64,000 bases of DNA, taken from contig NZ_JAUZQF010000001.1 of NCBI RefSeq assembly GCF_030718205.1, forward strand, positions 62,001 through 126,000, read 5' to 3'. Below are positions 38,093-47,072 of the stretch, in pieces (the stretch's first letter is position 1; every line of letters begins with the position of its first letter). The DNA is from Nonomuraea turcica. GTDB lineage: Bacteria > Actinomycetota > Actinomycetes > Streptosporangiales > Streptosporangiaceae. The notes beneath the pieces are model-generated. The model was not told the origin of the DNA and did not search any database. It saw nothing but the letters and a program-made list of their open reading frames with translations. A program made the translations under genes and the position numbers.

Positions 38093-39369
38093 CCCGTACG
38101 CCGCCGCCGGGCCCGCCGGGGGTAGGCCTTGGCCGTCTCGGCCAGCCGCGCGGAGTGTTCGGCCTGCTTGCGCCAGTGCCCGTACGCGTCACCGCGCTGC
38201 GCCAGCCTGTCGAGCTCGCGCATGGTCGTGAGCGGGATGAACGCCGGCTCGGCGTCCCGCCACGGCGTGCCGGGCAGCGGCATGAACGTGTGCGTGTGAA
38301 TGCGCGCCCCGAGATCGGCCAGATCCTCGGCCAGCTTGAGCGAGGCGGCCTGATCGCTCTCGTCCTCGCCGGGCATCCCGAAGATGAAGTCGACGTTGGG
38401 CCGGAAGCCGTGCTCGACCGCGATCCTGACCGCATCGCGCACCGGCGAGGTGTCGTGCCCGCGCCCCGAGGCCGCCAGCACCTTGTCGGATCCCGACTGG
38501 GCGCCGATGATCAGGTTGTCGTTGGCCACGTACTTCTTGAGCAGCCGCATGGCCTCCGGCGTGACATGCTCGGGGCGCACCTCGGACGGGAAACTCCCGA
38601 AGAACACCCGCCCGTGCGGCGGCAGCTCCTCCTTGACCCCGGCCAGCAGCTCCTCCACCGCGCCGAGATCGGGGTCGGGGCCGGGGGAGCCGTAGGAGAG
38701 CGAGGTCGGCGTGATGAACCGGATGTCGCGCAGCCCTCTGTCCACCATGCCCCGCACGTGCTCACGCACGCTGTCGACCGACCGGTGCCGGAACTGGCCG
38801 CCGAACATGAAGGGCGTCTGACAGAAGCGGCATGTATAACGGCAGCCTCGGGTGATCTCGATCGGCCCGTTCCTGCCGACGAAGGACGGGAACGCGTCCA
38901 GCGGCAGCTGCGGCGCGGGCCTGGTGCGGAGCGCGACCCCGTCCTCGTCCTTGATCGCCAGCCCGGGGACCGTGGTGAGCGGCCGGTCGTCCTGCAGCGC
39001 GCGGACCAGCGCGATGATCGTCGACTCGCCCTCGCCGATCCCCGCCAGGTCCCAGCCCGCGTCGATGACCTGCTGCGGCTCCGCGGTCGCGTGCACACCG
39101 CCCGCGATGTGCAGCCCTCGGCCGCCGCTCAGTGCCTTGACCGTGGCCAGCTCGGCCGCCATGTCCTCGGCGTCCGGCGAGTAGAAGGACCAGAGCACCA
39201 GCACCCGGTCGGCCTCACTGGCCGTGATGTGCTCGGCGGTCTCCTCGGGAGTGGTGCCGAGCCGCAGGTCGTGCTCGATCTCCGCGGTCTCCAGGGCGGC
39301 GAGCAGCGCGTGCACGCCGTACGTCACCGCCTTGCGGTATCGGACCACCACACTGACGTCAGCCACCAT
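38089..39369 (-). CDS. B12-binding-domain radical SAM protein (MJ_1487-like family)
   Basis: 426 aa. A cobalamin-binding-like Rossmann domain comes first (ADRVLVLWSFYSPDAEDMAA, GGRGLHIAGGVHATAEPQQV, GIGEGEST), although it lacks the DxHxxG of base-off B12 proteins. Next is the radical SAM motif GCRYTCRFCQTPF (C-x3-C-x2-C), the RFITPTSLSYGSPG strand and NDNLIIGAQSGSDKVLAASG. The final GMPGEDESDQAASL and FMPLPGTPW are typical of this B12/radical SAM group (TIGR04013-like). The natural substrate is unknown. It is a single gene with GTG/ATG start at 39369. Confidence 0.85.
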   Translation of the reverse strand: MVADVSVVVRYRKAVTYGVHALLAALETAEIEHDLRLGTTPEETAEHITASEADRVLVLWSFYSPDAEDMAAELATVKALSGGRGLHIAGGVHATAEPQQVIDAGWDLAGIGEGESTIIALVRALQDDRPLTTVPGLAIKDEDGVALRTRPAPQLPLDAFPSFVGRNGPIEITRGCRYTCRFCQTPFMFGGQFRHRSVDSVREHVRGMVDRGLRDIRFITPTSLSYGSPGPDPDLGAVEELLAGVKEELPPHGRVFFGSFPSEVRPEHVTPEAMRLLKKYVANDNLIIGAQSGSDKVLAASGRGHDTSPVRDAVRIAVEHGFRPNVDFIFGMPGEDESDQAASLKLAEDLADLGARIHTHTFMPLPGTPWRDAEPAFIPLTTMRELDRLAQRGDAYGHWRKQAEHSARLAETAKAYPRRARRRRTG

Positions 39370-39455
39370 TGGACTCTATGACAGGGCTGGGGACGCTCCG
39401 TGCACGCTGGAACGCCGCCCCTCCCCGCGCCGGGATTGACGCTAGACTCGTGCCA

Positions 39456-39473
39456 TGCACTGGCGACATTGAT
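39456..39473 (+). CDS. Five-codon leader ORF (MHWRH) before the MFS gene
   Basis: ATG CAC TGG CGA CAT TGA follows a -10-like TAGACT (39444-39449) by 6 bases, so the transcript would begin on this ATG. Between it and the MFS start lie 86 bases with CTCCGAG...CTCGGAG (about 39511-39535) stem potential. This is the layout of ribosome-mediated attenuation upstream of drug exporters. It is inference; no peptide evidence exists. Confidence 0.4.
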
Positions 39474-39559
39474 GACTGACCAGAGGCCGGCGCGGGGCGC
39501 GCGGACCTCCGAGGCGACGAGCACTCGGAGTCCTCGTTCGTCCTCAGCTGGAAGGCCTC

Positions 39560-40714
39560 ATGTTCGTCGCGAAACTTTACGCCTACGCATTCGTAGGCGA
39601 ATTCATCCTGCTCTACCCGGTGTACACGCTGTTGTTCATCGACACCGGGCTGTCCGTGGCCGAGACCTCGTCCCTGTTCGTCATCTGGTCGGTGACCGGC
39701 ATGGTGCTGGAGGTCCCGTCCGGCGCGTGGGCCGACGCCGTGTCCCGGCGTCTGCTCCTGTGCCTCGGCCCGCTCTTGGCCGGTGCCGGTTACGCCCTGT
39801 GGATCCTCTTCCCCTCCTATTGGGCGTTCGCCGTGGGCTTCGTGTTGTGGGGCGCTCAGGGCGCCCTCGTCTCAGGCGCCTACGAGGCCCTCGCGTACGA
39901 GGAGCTGGAGTGTCTCGGCCATGAGAGCCGGTACGCCACCGTCATGGGCAGGGCCGAGTCCGCCGGTCTCGTTGCGGCGGCGGCGTCGATCGGGCTCGCC
40001 ACGCCGGTGTTCGCGGTCGGCGGGTATCCCGCCGTGGGGGTGGCCAGCGTGCTGGCCTGCGTTCTCGGCGCCGCCGTCGCCCTGACGCTCCCCGAGCACA
40101 GAACCCCCGGCGCCGTTACGGAGGGCAGCTATTTGGCGGTGTTGCGGGCCGGCATCGCGGAGACCCGCAGGGATCGAGGCGTGCTCCACGCGGTGCTGCT
40201 GGTCTCCTTCGTCACGGCGATCTGGGGAGCCCTGGAGGAGTACGTCCCTTACCTAGGCGTCGAGACCGGCGTGGCCAAGGCTGCCATCCCCTTACTGGTG
40301 CTCGTCGTCTGGATCGGCGCTACGGCCGGCGGCCTGCTGGCCGGCAGGGCGCAGGGCATGTCCGCCCGCGCCTACGCCCTGACGATCGGAGGAGCGGCGC
40401 TCGCCATGGCGGCGGGGGCCGTGAGCGGGCATCCGGCCGGGTTCGCGCTGATCGCGGTGGCGTTCGGGGCGTTCCAGTTGGCCGGCGTGGTGGCCGACGC
40501 GCGGCTCCAGGAGCGGATCACCGGTCCTTCCCGGGCCACCGTGACGTCGGTCGCCGGCCTGGGGACGAATGTGGTCACCCTGGCGGTCTACATGGCCTAC
40601 GGGGCCGCCTCGTCGGGCTTGCCGCATGGTGTCGCGTTCGCCGTCCTGGTGGCTCCGTACGTGCTGATCGCCCTGCTGGCGGCCCGCCCGCCGACGCCGG
40701 CACCAGTTCAGTAG
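39560..40714 (+). CDS. MFS transporter
   Basis: 384 aa, about 11-12 membrane helices (YAYAFVGEFILLYPVYTLLF, LFVIWSVTGMVLEVPSGAWA, GVLHAVLLVSFVTAIWGALE, YGAASSGLPHGVAFAVLVAP). The loop-2/3 segment G-x-W-A-D-x-x-x-R-R (SGAWADAVSRRLL) is the MFS signature. It is likely a small-molecule or drug exporter. RBS GGAAGG is a few bases before the ATG. A five-codon leader ORF lies 86 bases upstream. The 3' end overlaps the convergent gene by 7 bases. Confidence 0.9.
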   Translation: MFVAKLYAYAFVGEFILLYPVYTLLFIDTGLSVAETSSLFVIWSVTGMVLEVPSGAWADAVSRRLLLCLGPLLAGAGYALWILFPSYWAFAVGFVLWGAQGALVSGAYEALAYEELECLGHESRYATVMGRAESAGLVAAAASIGLATPVFAVGGYPAVGVASVLACVLGAAVALTLPEHRTPGAVTEGSYLAVLRAGIAETRRDRGVLHAVLLVSFVTAIWGALEEYVPYLGVETGVAKAAIPLLVLVVWIGATAGGLLAGRAQGMSARAYALTIGGAALAMAAGAVSGHPAGFALIAVAFGAFQLAGVVADARLQERITGPSRATVTSVAGLGTNVVTLAVYMAYGAASSGLPHGVAFAVLVAPYVLIALLAARPPTPAPVQ

Positions 40715-41214
40715 CGGGACGGGATCCGCTTGGGCAGAGGCGGCGGTTCCGGGGCCGCCGCCTCCACCGGCCCCTCTTCGGGCGGCGGTACGACCGGCTT
40801 CACCGCCGCCCGCCATCGGGATGGAAAGACCGAGGCGGTGAGCAGGATGCAGCCGACCACGGGGGACCAGGTGTGGAGCAGCGTTTCGTAGCCCTGGAGA
40901 TATTCGGCCGGCACGAACGCGTACCACAGCCGGTGGTCGCCCCCCATGCCCATGCGCACCTGCACCGTCACCCAGAAACCCGTGAAGGCCAGGCCGGGCA
41001 GCAGCGAGGCGAGCGGCGACACCCTCGACCCGGCCAGGACGCCGACGGTGACCACGGCGCCGAAGAACGCGGTCAGCGCTATCCAGCCAGCGATCGGCTG
41101 GGGCTTGTTGAGCCCGTACCCGAGCCCCGCGGCGATCAGTGGTGTGGCCAGCAGGCCCGCGCCCGCACCGAGCAAGTGACGAACACCGTTTCGCAAAGAG
41201 AACACCTCCAGCAA
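40708..41214 (-). CDS. Hypothetical four-helix membrane protein
   Basis: 168 aa. Four membrane helices (VRHLLGAGAGLLATPLIAAG, AGWIALTAFFGAVVTVGVLA, SLLPGLAFTGFWVTVQVRMG, LHTWSPVVGCILLTASVFPS) are followed by a cytosolic Pro/Glu-rich tail (VVPPPEEGPVEAAAPEPPPL). The segment YAFVPAEYLQGYETLLHTW faces outside. No family is recognised with confidence. Convergent with the MFS gene. Confidence 0.7.
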   Translation of the reverse strand: MLEVFSLRNGVRHLLGAGAGLLATPLIAAGLGYGLNKPQPIAGWIALTAFFGAVVTVGVLAGSRVSPLASLLPGLAFTGFWVTVQVRMGMGGDHRLWYAFVPAEYLQGYETLLHTWSPVVGCILLTASVFPSRWRAAVKPVVPPPEEGPVEAAAPEPPPLPKRIPSRY

Positions 41215-41379
41215 TGGGACCTTACCGACCCGCCTCCCCGTTCACCTTTAAGGCGGTAAATGTCCGGTTCGAGACACGGCCAAAACCCGGCCATATCACC
41301 GAAATAGGGTCTCTTTGGTATCTGAACGGCCTTCGTACCCAGCCGTTACCTTGACAGCACCCCCACCCGAGGAGTGCAC

Positions 41380-42513
41380 ATGTTGAGAAAGCGCTCTGCG
41401 CTGGTAGGCGGCGTCATCTTAGCCGTCAGCCTGGCAACCCCGCTCAGCCCAGCAGCAGCTGACCCTGGAGCTCCGGCGTCTCAATCCGCCTCCCCAGCAC
41501 CCCCCGCCATGGTCGACGCGCTCGAGCGCGACCTCGGCCTCTCCGAGGCGCAAGTCGTCACCCGGCTGGCCAACGAGGAACGCGCCGCGGCCGCGGAGTC
41601 CACGCTGACCGCCGAGCTCGGCGGGTCGTTCGGCGGCGCCTGGCTGAACGACGACGCCTCCAAGCTCATGGTCGCCACCACCGACCCCAACGCCGCCCCC
41701 GCCATCGAGGCGAAGGGCGCGCAGCCGGTCCTCGTCAAGCGCCCGCTGGCCGACCTCAACGCGGTCATGCAGAAGCTCGACGCGGCCCCGCGGCGGGCCA
41801 CCGCCGCCGCCTCCCTCTGGTTCGTCGACGTCAAGACGAACACCGTCTCCGTCCAGGCGCCCACGGTCGAGGCCGCCGACGCCCTCGTCGCGGCCGCCGG
41901 CGTCGACCGGAGCCTGGTCACCGTGGCGGCGACGGCCGAGCGGCCGGGGACGTACATCGACATCATCGGCGGCGCGCCGTACTACATCGGCTCCAGCCGC
42001 TGCAGCGTCGGCTTCTCCGTCACCAGGGGCAGCACTCCCGGCTTCGTCACCGCCGGGCACTGTGGCCGGGCCGGCGCCAGGACCACCAACCCCACGGGCA
42101 CCTTCCAGGGCTCGTCCTTCCCCGGCAACGACTACGCCTGGGTCGCCGCCCCCGGCAACAACGCGACGCCGTACGTACGTGGCTCCGGCGGCTCGCTCGT
42201 GACCGTCCGCGGCTCCACCCAGGCCTCGGTCGGCGCGTCCATCTGCCGCTCCGGCTCGACCACCGGCTGGCGCTGCGGCCTCATCCAGCAGCACAACGCC
42301 ACCGTCCGGTACGCGCAGGGCACCGTCACCGGCCTGACCAGGACCAGTGCCTGCGCCCAGCCGGGCGACTCTGGCGGCTCGTTCATCTCGGGCAGCCAGG
42401 CCCAGGGCGTGACCTCCGGCGGCTCGGGCAACTGCACCACCGGCGGCACGACGTACCACCAGCCGGTCAATGAGATCTTGAGCGCTTACGGTCTCACGCT
42501 CCGAATCGGCTGA
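41380..42513 (+). CDS. Secreted alpha-lytic-type (S1E) serine protease with pro-region
   Basis: 377 aa from ATG 41380, with GAGGAG 8 bases upstream; the GTG at 41374 is too close. The signal peptide is RKRSALVGGVILAVSLATPL. Residues about 30-185 are the folding pro-region (ALERDLGLSEAQVVTRLANE, VKRPLADLNAVMQKLDAAPR). The mature domain, from about IDIIGGAPYYIGSSRCSVGF, has the triad His in FVTAGHCG, Asp in GNDYAWV and Ser in PGDSGGSF, plus disulfide Cys. It is a streptogrisin-like extracellular endopeptidase. A 14-bp hairpin follows. Confidence 0.94.
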   Translation: MLRKRSALVGGVILAVSLATPLSPAAADPGAPASQSASPAPPAMVDALERDLGLSEAQVVTRLANEERAAAAESTLTAELGGSFGGAWLNDDASKLMVATTDPNAAPAIEAKGAQPVLVKRPLADLNAVMQKLDAAPRRATAAASLWFVDVKTNTVSVQAPTVEAADALVAAAGVDRSLVTVAATAERPGTYIDIIGGAPYYIGSSRCSVGFSVTRGSTPGFVTAGHCGRAGARTTNPTGTFQGSSFPGNDYAWVAAPGNNATPYVRGSGGSLVTVRGSTQASVGASICRSGSTTGWRCGLIQQHNATVRYAQGTVTGLTRTSACAQPGDSGGSFISGSQAQGVTSGGSGNCTTGGTTYHQPVNEILSAYGLTLRIG

Positions 42514-42524
42514 CCGAAAACCCT

Positions 42525-42561
42525 CGCGCAGCGTGCCCCCCAGACCCGGGCACGCTGCGCG
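42525..42561 (+). terminator. 14-bp hairpin after the protease gene
   Basis: CGCGCAGCGTGCCC (42525-42538) pairs perfectly with GGGCACGCTGCGCG (42548-42561), loop of 9. It follows the protease stop by 11 bases and precedes the VOC gene, so it separates the two transcripts. Confidence 0.8.
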
Positions 42562-42638
42562 GCCGTTGTCGCGATGAGTTTTCGCCCGCCGCCCGGTCTG
42601 TCCCTCGAACGCGCATTCAACGCACAGAGGAGACAGTC

Positions 42639-43016
42639 ATGACGCGACCTGCCCTGGGCAGTCTGCTGCTCGCCAGCACCGACCCCGACCGCCTCCGCAG
42701 CTGGTACGCCGCCGCCCTCGACCCCGAGAGCGACACCGACGCCAACGGTTACCGCATCCTCAAGTTCGGCGAAATCTTCCTGCTCATTGACACGCGGGAC
42801 GACGTGGCGGACAAGAGTCCCGAGCCCGGCCGGGTGATCCTGAACTTCGATGTGGAGGACGCCCGGGCCGTGGCGGCCCGCATGGAGAGCGCGGGCGTGA
42901 CGTGGCTGGCGGAGCTGGAGGACCGCGACGGCAGCCTCTTCGCCACCGCGATCGACCCGGACGGCAACTACGTCCAGATCATCCAGCTCAGCGAGGAGCA
43001 CAGGAAGGCGATGTGA
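42639..43016 (+). CDS. VOC family protein, first of a pair
   Basis: 125 aa, with AGAGGAGACAGTC as RBS region. [20 protein letters not shown] begins module 1, [20 protein letters not shown] follows, and the second module has [20 protein letters not shown] and the end [20 protein letters not shown] (the D-P-D-G-N loop with Glu/Gln ligand). This is the glyoxalase/dioxygenase-like VOC fold, one subunit of a likely dimer. The stop overlaps or abuts the next VOC gene, so the pair is co-made. Confidence 0.88.
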   Translation: MTRPALGSLLLASTDPDRLRSWYAAALDPESDTDANGYRILKFGEIFLLIDTRDDVADKSPEPGRVILNFDVEDARAVAARMESAGVTWLAELEDRDGSLFATAIDPDGNYVQIIQLSEEHRKAM

Positions 43017-43018
43017 CG

Positions 43019-43387
43019 ATGTTCGGCACGACGAAAGCGTTCAGCGGGTTCTCGGTGAACGACATCGCGGCGGCGAAGAAGTTCTACGGCGAGACGCTGG
43101 GGCTCCGGGTCTCCGAAGAGCACGGCCTGCTGACCCTCCATATAGCGGGCGGCACCGACATCCTGGTCTACCCGAAGGACAATCACACCCCGGCCACGTT
43201 CACGATTCTCAACTTCCCGGTGGAGGACATCGACAAGGCCGTGGACGGGCTGGTGGCACGTGGCGTGCGCTTCGAGCGCTACCCGAACTTCAAAACCGAC
43301 GAGAAAGGCATCCTCCGGGAGGAGGGGCCGCCGATCGCCTGGTTCACCGACCCGGCCGGAAACATCCTTTCGGTCTTGCAGCCGTAG
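43019..43387 (+). CDS. VOC family protein, second of a pair
   Basis: 122 aa from ATG 43019; a GTG at 43013 overlapping the previous stop is equally possible. [20 protein letters not shown] is the first module start, [20 protein letters not shown] the substrate cleft, [20 protein letters not shown] the second module, and [17 protein letters not shown] the end loop. Related to but not closely similar to the upstream VOC gene. Substrate unknown. A hairpin at 43402 ends the operon. Confidence 0.88.
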   Translation: MFGTTKAFSGFSVNDIAAAKKFYGETLGLRVSEEHGLLTLHIAGGTDILVYPKDNHTPATFTILNFPVEDIDKAVDGLVARGVRFERYPNFKTDEKGILREEGPPIAWFTDPAGNILSVLQP

Positions 43388-43401
43388 AAGGCGCAGAGGG
43401 G

Positions 43402-43421
43402 CCTCCCGGGATTCCGGGAGG
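43402..43421. terminator. Bidirectional hairpin
   Basis: CCTCCCGG (43402-43409) and CCGGGAGG (43414-43421) form a perfect 8-bp stem around GATT, between the VOC operon and the convergent lipoprotein gene. Confidence 0.7.
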
Positions 43422-43432
43422 TGACCGGCGCC

Positions 43433-44107
43433 TCACTTGGGCACGCGGGCCAGGTTTTGGTCGGCCAGGCCGGCCAGCTCGTACAGGCCGGACGGCTTCA
43501 CCTGCTTGCCGACCACCAGCATGCTCATGACCACGGTGCCGCGCCTGATCATGACGGAGCCGATCTGGGCGTTCTTGTCCCCGCCCGCGGCCGTGGTCAG
43601 GTAGGCCCGCGACTGATCGCCCTTGGTCGGCATGGGCAGTGTTCGCGTCTTGTACGAGATCTTCGCGCCGCCGACGTCTGCGGAGTAGGAGGCGCACTGC
43701 TCGGGGAGCGGCGCGGGGAACGATGCCGACGGGAGCCGCACCACGGCCTGGGTGATCGAGCCGCGTTCCGCGGCGTAGGCGATCACCGCGGCCGGCGCCT
43801 TGGCGACGTCCGGCTTGGCGGCGTCGAGCTGGGCAGCCCCGGCGCACTCCGGCCGCTCCAGCTTGGCCTCGCGCACGGCGGCCAGCCCTTGCTGGGTGGA
43901 CTTGAGCGAGCCGAAGGCGCCCAGCTCCGGGCCGTACGAGACGCGCATGCCCGCGGGCGCGGGGATCAGTGCGGCCTTGAGCTGGGCCGCGTCGGCGGAT
44001 GACGCCGTCGCCGGCTGCCCGGCGGCCGACGCCGCCCCGGTCTTGTCGGACGAACATCCGGCAACCGCCACCATGCTCAGACATATGCCGGAAATGGCCT
44101 TGCGCAT
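43433..44107 (-). CDS. PknH-ectodomain-like lipoprotein
   Basis: 224 aa. MRKAISGICLSMVAVAGCSS is a lipoprotein signal with lipobox VAGC. After an Ala/Ser linker, the mature domain (LKAALIPAPAGMRVSYGPEL, LERPECAGAAQL, LPEQCASYSADVGGAKISYK, GSVMIRRGTVVMSMLVVGKQ) resembles the extracellular sensor domain of mycobacterial PknH (PF14032-like), with two Cys likely paired. Such stand-alone lipoproteins are common in actinobacteria, ligand unknown. It is a single gene. Confidence 0.7.
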   Translation of the reverse strand: MRKAISGICLSMVAVAGCSSDKTGAASAAGQPATASSADAAQLKAALIPAPAGMRVSYGPELGAFGSLKSTQQGLAAVREAKLERPECAGAAQLDAAKPDVAKAPAAVIAYAAERGSITQAVVRLPSASFPAPLPEQCASYSADVGGAKISYKTRTLPMPTKGDQSRAYLTTAAGGDKNAQIGSVMIRRGTVVMSMLVVGKQVKPSGLYELAGLADQNLARVPK

Positions 44108-44182
44108 GAGCCCTCCCCTTCACTCCAGCGGCATTTTCGAAAACGCTAGAGGAATTCCGGGCCGCGCATCCGTGTAACGTCG

Positions 44183-45514
44183 CTATTCGCGGAATTCAGG
44201 GGTTTTAGGAATGATTTCCGATTCGCCGTTGTTCGGGTTTCCGCCGTTAAGCAATGCCCTGGCCAGGCCCAGTCCGGTGCCGCCCAGCGTGAGCGCCTTG
44301 GCGAGCATTTCCTCGATGCCCTGGGCGCCGTTCAGCACCACCATGTGCTCCACGTTCCCGAAGGCCTTCCCCGCGGCGTCGACGATTTCCGGCCAGCGCT
44401 CGGCGAGCTGCTGGGCGACGACCGCCTCCTGGTTCTGCGCCAGCGCGTCGGCGCGCGCCTTGATGGCCTCCGCCTGGGCCAGGCCCTTGGCCTTGGCCGC
44501 ATCGGCCTCAGCCATGCCGCGCAGCCTGGTCGCCTCGGCCTCCGCCTCGCCGCGCAGCCTGATGCCCTCGGCCTCGGCCTGCGCCTGGGCGACGGACGCC
44601 CGCCGCGCCGCGTCGGCGAGGGTGACCTGCTCGTACGCCTTCGCGTCCGCCGGCCTGCGCACCTCCCCCTCGAGCCGCTTCTCGGCCAGGTCGGCCTCCC
44701 GCTGCGCCGCGGCTGTCTGCTGGACCACGACCTCTTGGCGGGCGGAGGCCTCGGCCAGGGGGCCCGCCTGCTTGGCCATGGCCCCCGCGCGGTCGATCTC
44801 GGCCTGGTAGCCGGCTTGTTGAATGCGTGCCTCGCGGACCGCGGCGGCCTTCTTGATGTTGGCCTCCTGCTCGGCGGCGGTGGCCTCCTGGTCGCGCTGC
44901 GCCTCGGCGATCCTGGCCAGGGAGGCCACGGCGGCCGCGTGCGGGCGGCCGAGGTTGATGATGTAGCCGGTGGCGTCCTCGATCTCCTGGATCTGCAGGG
45001 AGTCCACGACCAGGCCGAGCTTGCTCATCTCGTCGGCCGACGACGTGCGGATCTCGTTGGTGAGCGCGTCGCGGTTGACGATCAGGTCCTCGACCGTGAG
45101 GTTGCCGATGATCGAGCGCAGGTGGCCGGAGAAGAGCTGGTGCGTCTTGTCGTCCACGGTCTTCTGCTGGTCGAGGAAGCGCCGCGCGGCGTTGGCGATG
45201 GAGGCGATGTCGTCGCCGACCTTGTAGATCACCACACCGCGTACGTGCACCGGGATGCCCTGCTTGGTCACGCATTTGACCTCGAGCTGAGAGTCCCTGC
45301 TGTCGAGCGACATGCGGCGCGCGATCTGGAAGCCGGGGACGACCAGAGCACCCTTCCCCGTGACGATCTTGAATCCGAGTGTGTCTCTGCCCCGCGCGCC
45401 GAGCCCGGAGATGAGGACGGCCTCATTGGGCTCGGCGACTCGCCAGACTAACTTGAAGGCCACGACGCAGAAGATCGCGATTGCCACGATGATGCCTGCG
45501 AGGAGCATGTCCAT
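44183..45514 (-). CDS. Flotillin-like SPFH/band 7 protein
   Basis: 443 aa from ATG 45514, chosen over an upstream frame extension because GGGAGA lies 6 bases ahead. One N-terminal membrane anchor (LLAGIIVAIAIFCVVAFKLV) precedes the SPFH domain (GALVVPGFQIARRMSLDSRD, QGIPVHVRGVVIYKVGDDIA, EIRTSSADEMSKLGLVVDSL). A long coiled coil with AEA repeats (RLRGEAEAEATRLRGMAEAD) follows, then a conserved end (EHMVVLNGAQGIEEML). Such proteins form membrane scaffolds of lipid domains. Third gene of the operon. Confidence 0.9.
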   Translation of the reverse strand: MDMLLAGIIVAIAIFCVVAFKLVWRVAEPNEAVLISGLGARGRDTLGFKIVTGKGALVVPGFQIARRMSLDSRDSQLEVKCVTKQGIPVHVRGVVIYKVGDDIASIANAARRFLDQQKTVDDKTHQLFSGHLRSIIGNLTVEDLIVNRDALTNEIRTSSADEMSKLGLVVDSLQIQEIEDATGYIINLGRPHAAAVASLARIAEAQRDQEATAAEQEANIKKAAAVREARIQQAGYQAEIDRAGAMAKQAGPLAEASARQEVVVQQTAAAQREADLAEKRLEGEVRRPADAKAYEQVTLADAARRASVAQAQAEAEGIRLRGEAEAEATRLRGMAEADAAKAKGLAQAEAIKARADALAQNQEAVVAQQLAERWPEIVDAAGKAFGNVEHMVVLNGAQGIEEMLAKALTLGGTGLGLARALLNGGNPNNGESEIIPKTPEFRE

Positions 45515-45589
45515 GATGTCTCCCGGGACGCGGTCGGACCTGTCGCCGACCAGCCTTCCCGGCACGCCCTGCCTCGAAGGTACGTGTGC

Positions 45590-47062
45590 TCAGGGCGTTT
45601 TACCAGACATTTCTGGATCGGCTCCGTTGGGGGTCGCGCCGTTGAGCAGGGCCCTGGCGAGCCCCAGTCCGGTGCCGCCCAGCGTGAGCGCCTTGGCCAG
45701 GAGCTCCTCCACACCCTGGGCGCCGTTGAGCACCACCATGTGGTCCACGTTCCCGAACGCCTTCGCGCCTGCCTCCACGACCTCCGGCCAGCGCTCGGCG
45801 AGCTGCTGGGCGATGACCGCCTCCTGGTTCTCCTTCAGCGCCTGGGCCCGCGCGCTGATCGCCTTGGCCTCCGCCAGGCCCTTGGCCTGCGACGCCTCGG
45901 CCTCGGCCAGGCCCAGCGCCTTCGCGGCCTCGGCGCTCGCCAGCCCGCGGGCACGGGCGGCCTGGGCCTCGGCCTCGCCGGCGATCTTCGTGGCCGCGCC
46001 GGCCGCCTCGCCGCGCAGCCGCACGGCCTCCGCCTCGGCCGCGGCGGCCTGCTTGACCTGCGAGGCCTGCGCGGCCGCGCGCAGCTCGGTCTCCCTGGCC
46101 TCGGCCTCCGCCTGGGCGATGCGGGCGTCGCGCTCGGCCTGGGAGAGCGTGACGGTCTCGTACGCCTTGGCGTCGGCGGGCTTGCGTACCTGTGACTGCA
46201 GGCGCTGCTCGGACAGCTGGGCCTCCAGCTCCGCGGCCCTGGTCTCCTGGACCACCACCTCCTGGCGGGCGGTGGCATCCGACAGCGGGCCCGCCTGCCT
46301 GGAGGTGGCCTGAGCCCGGTCGATCTCGGCCTGGTAGGAGGCCTCCTTGATGCGGGCGTCGCGCCGGGCGGCGGCCATGTTGGCGGCGGCGATCTGCTCG
46401 GCCTCGGTGGCCTCCTGGTCGCGCTGGGCCTGGGCGATGCGGGCGGTGGCGGCGACCTTGGCGGCGTGGGGCTTGCCGAGGTTGACGATGTAGCCGGTCT
46501 CGTCGTCGATCTCCTGGATCTGCAGCGAGTCCACGATCAGGCCGAGCTTGCTCATCTCGTCGGCCGCCGACGCCCGGGTCTCGCTGGTCAGGCGCTCACG
46601 GTTGAGAATCAGGTCCTCGATCGTGAGGTTGCCGATGATGGAGCGCAGATGTCCGGTGAACAGCTCGTGGATCGCGCTGGTCATGAAGTCCTGCTGGTCG
46701 AGGAAGCGGCGGGCGGCGTTGGCGATGGAGGAGAAGTCGTCGCCGACCTTGTAGATCACCACACCGCGGATCTGCACCGGGATGCCCTGCTGGGTGACGC
46801 AGGCGACCTGGAGGTTGGCGGCCCTGGTGTCGAGGCGCAGCCGCCTGGCGGTCTGGAAGCCCGGCAGCACCGCCGTGCCCTTGCCCGTGATGATCTTGAA
46901 GCCGAGGCTGTCGAGGCCCTCACTCCGCCGGCGCGCGCCCAGGCCGGAGATGATCAGGGCCTCGTTGGGCTCCGCGACCCGCCACACGGCCTTGAACAGC
47001 AGAGTGATGACGACAATGGCGGCGATGACGGCGCCGCCGATGATGTAGAGCTCAGGGGACAT
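45590..47062 (-). CDS. Flotillin-like SPFH/band 7 protein, larger copy
   Basis: 490 aa. Same plan as its paralogue: anchor (YIIGGAVIAAIVVITLLFKA), SPFH domain (IITGKGTAVLPGFQTARRLR, DEMSKLGLIVDSLQIQEIDD), a coiled coil longer by about 40 residues of AEA-type repeats (AEAQAARARGLASAEAAKAL), and the same end (VDHMVVLNGAQGVEELLAKA). The two copies probably assemble together. Its gene follows an NfeD-like gene by 10 bases, the classic NfeD/flotillin arrangement. Confidence 0.9.
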   Translation of the reverse strand: MSPELYIIGGAVIAAIVVITLLFKAVWRVAEPNEALIISGLGARRRSEGLDSLGFKIITGKGTAVLPGFQTARRLRLDTRAANLQVACVTQQGIPVQIRGVVIYKVGDDFSSIANAARRFLDQQDFMTSAIHELFTGHLRSIIGNLTIEDLILNRERLTSETRASAADEMSKLGLIVDSLQIQEIDDETGYIVNLGKPHAAKVAATARIAQAQRDQEATEAEQIAAANMAAARRDARIKEASYQAEIDRAQATSRQAGPLSDATARQEVVVQETRAAELEAQLSEQRLQSQVRKPADAKAYETVTLSQAERDARIAQAEAEARETELRAAAQASQVKQAAAAEAEAVRLRGEAAGAATKIAGEAEAQAARARGLASAEAAKALGLAEAEASQAKGLAEAKAISARAQALKENQEAVIAQQLAERWPEVVEAGAKAFGNVDHMVVLNGAQGVEELLAKALTLGGTGLGLARALLNGATPNGADPEMSGKTP

Positions 47063-47072
47063 CGACCCCTCC

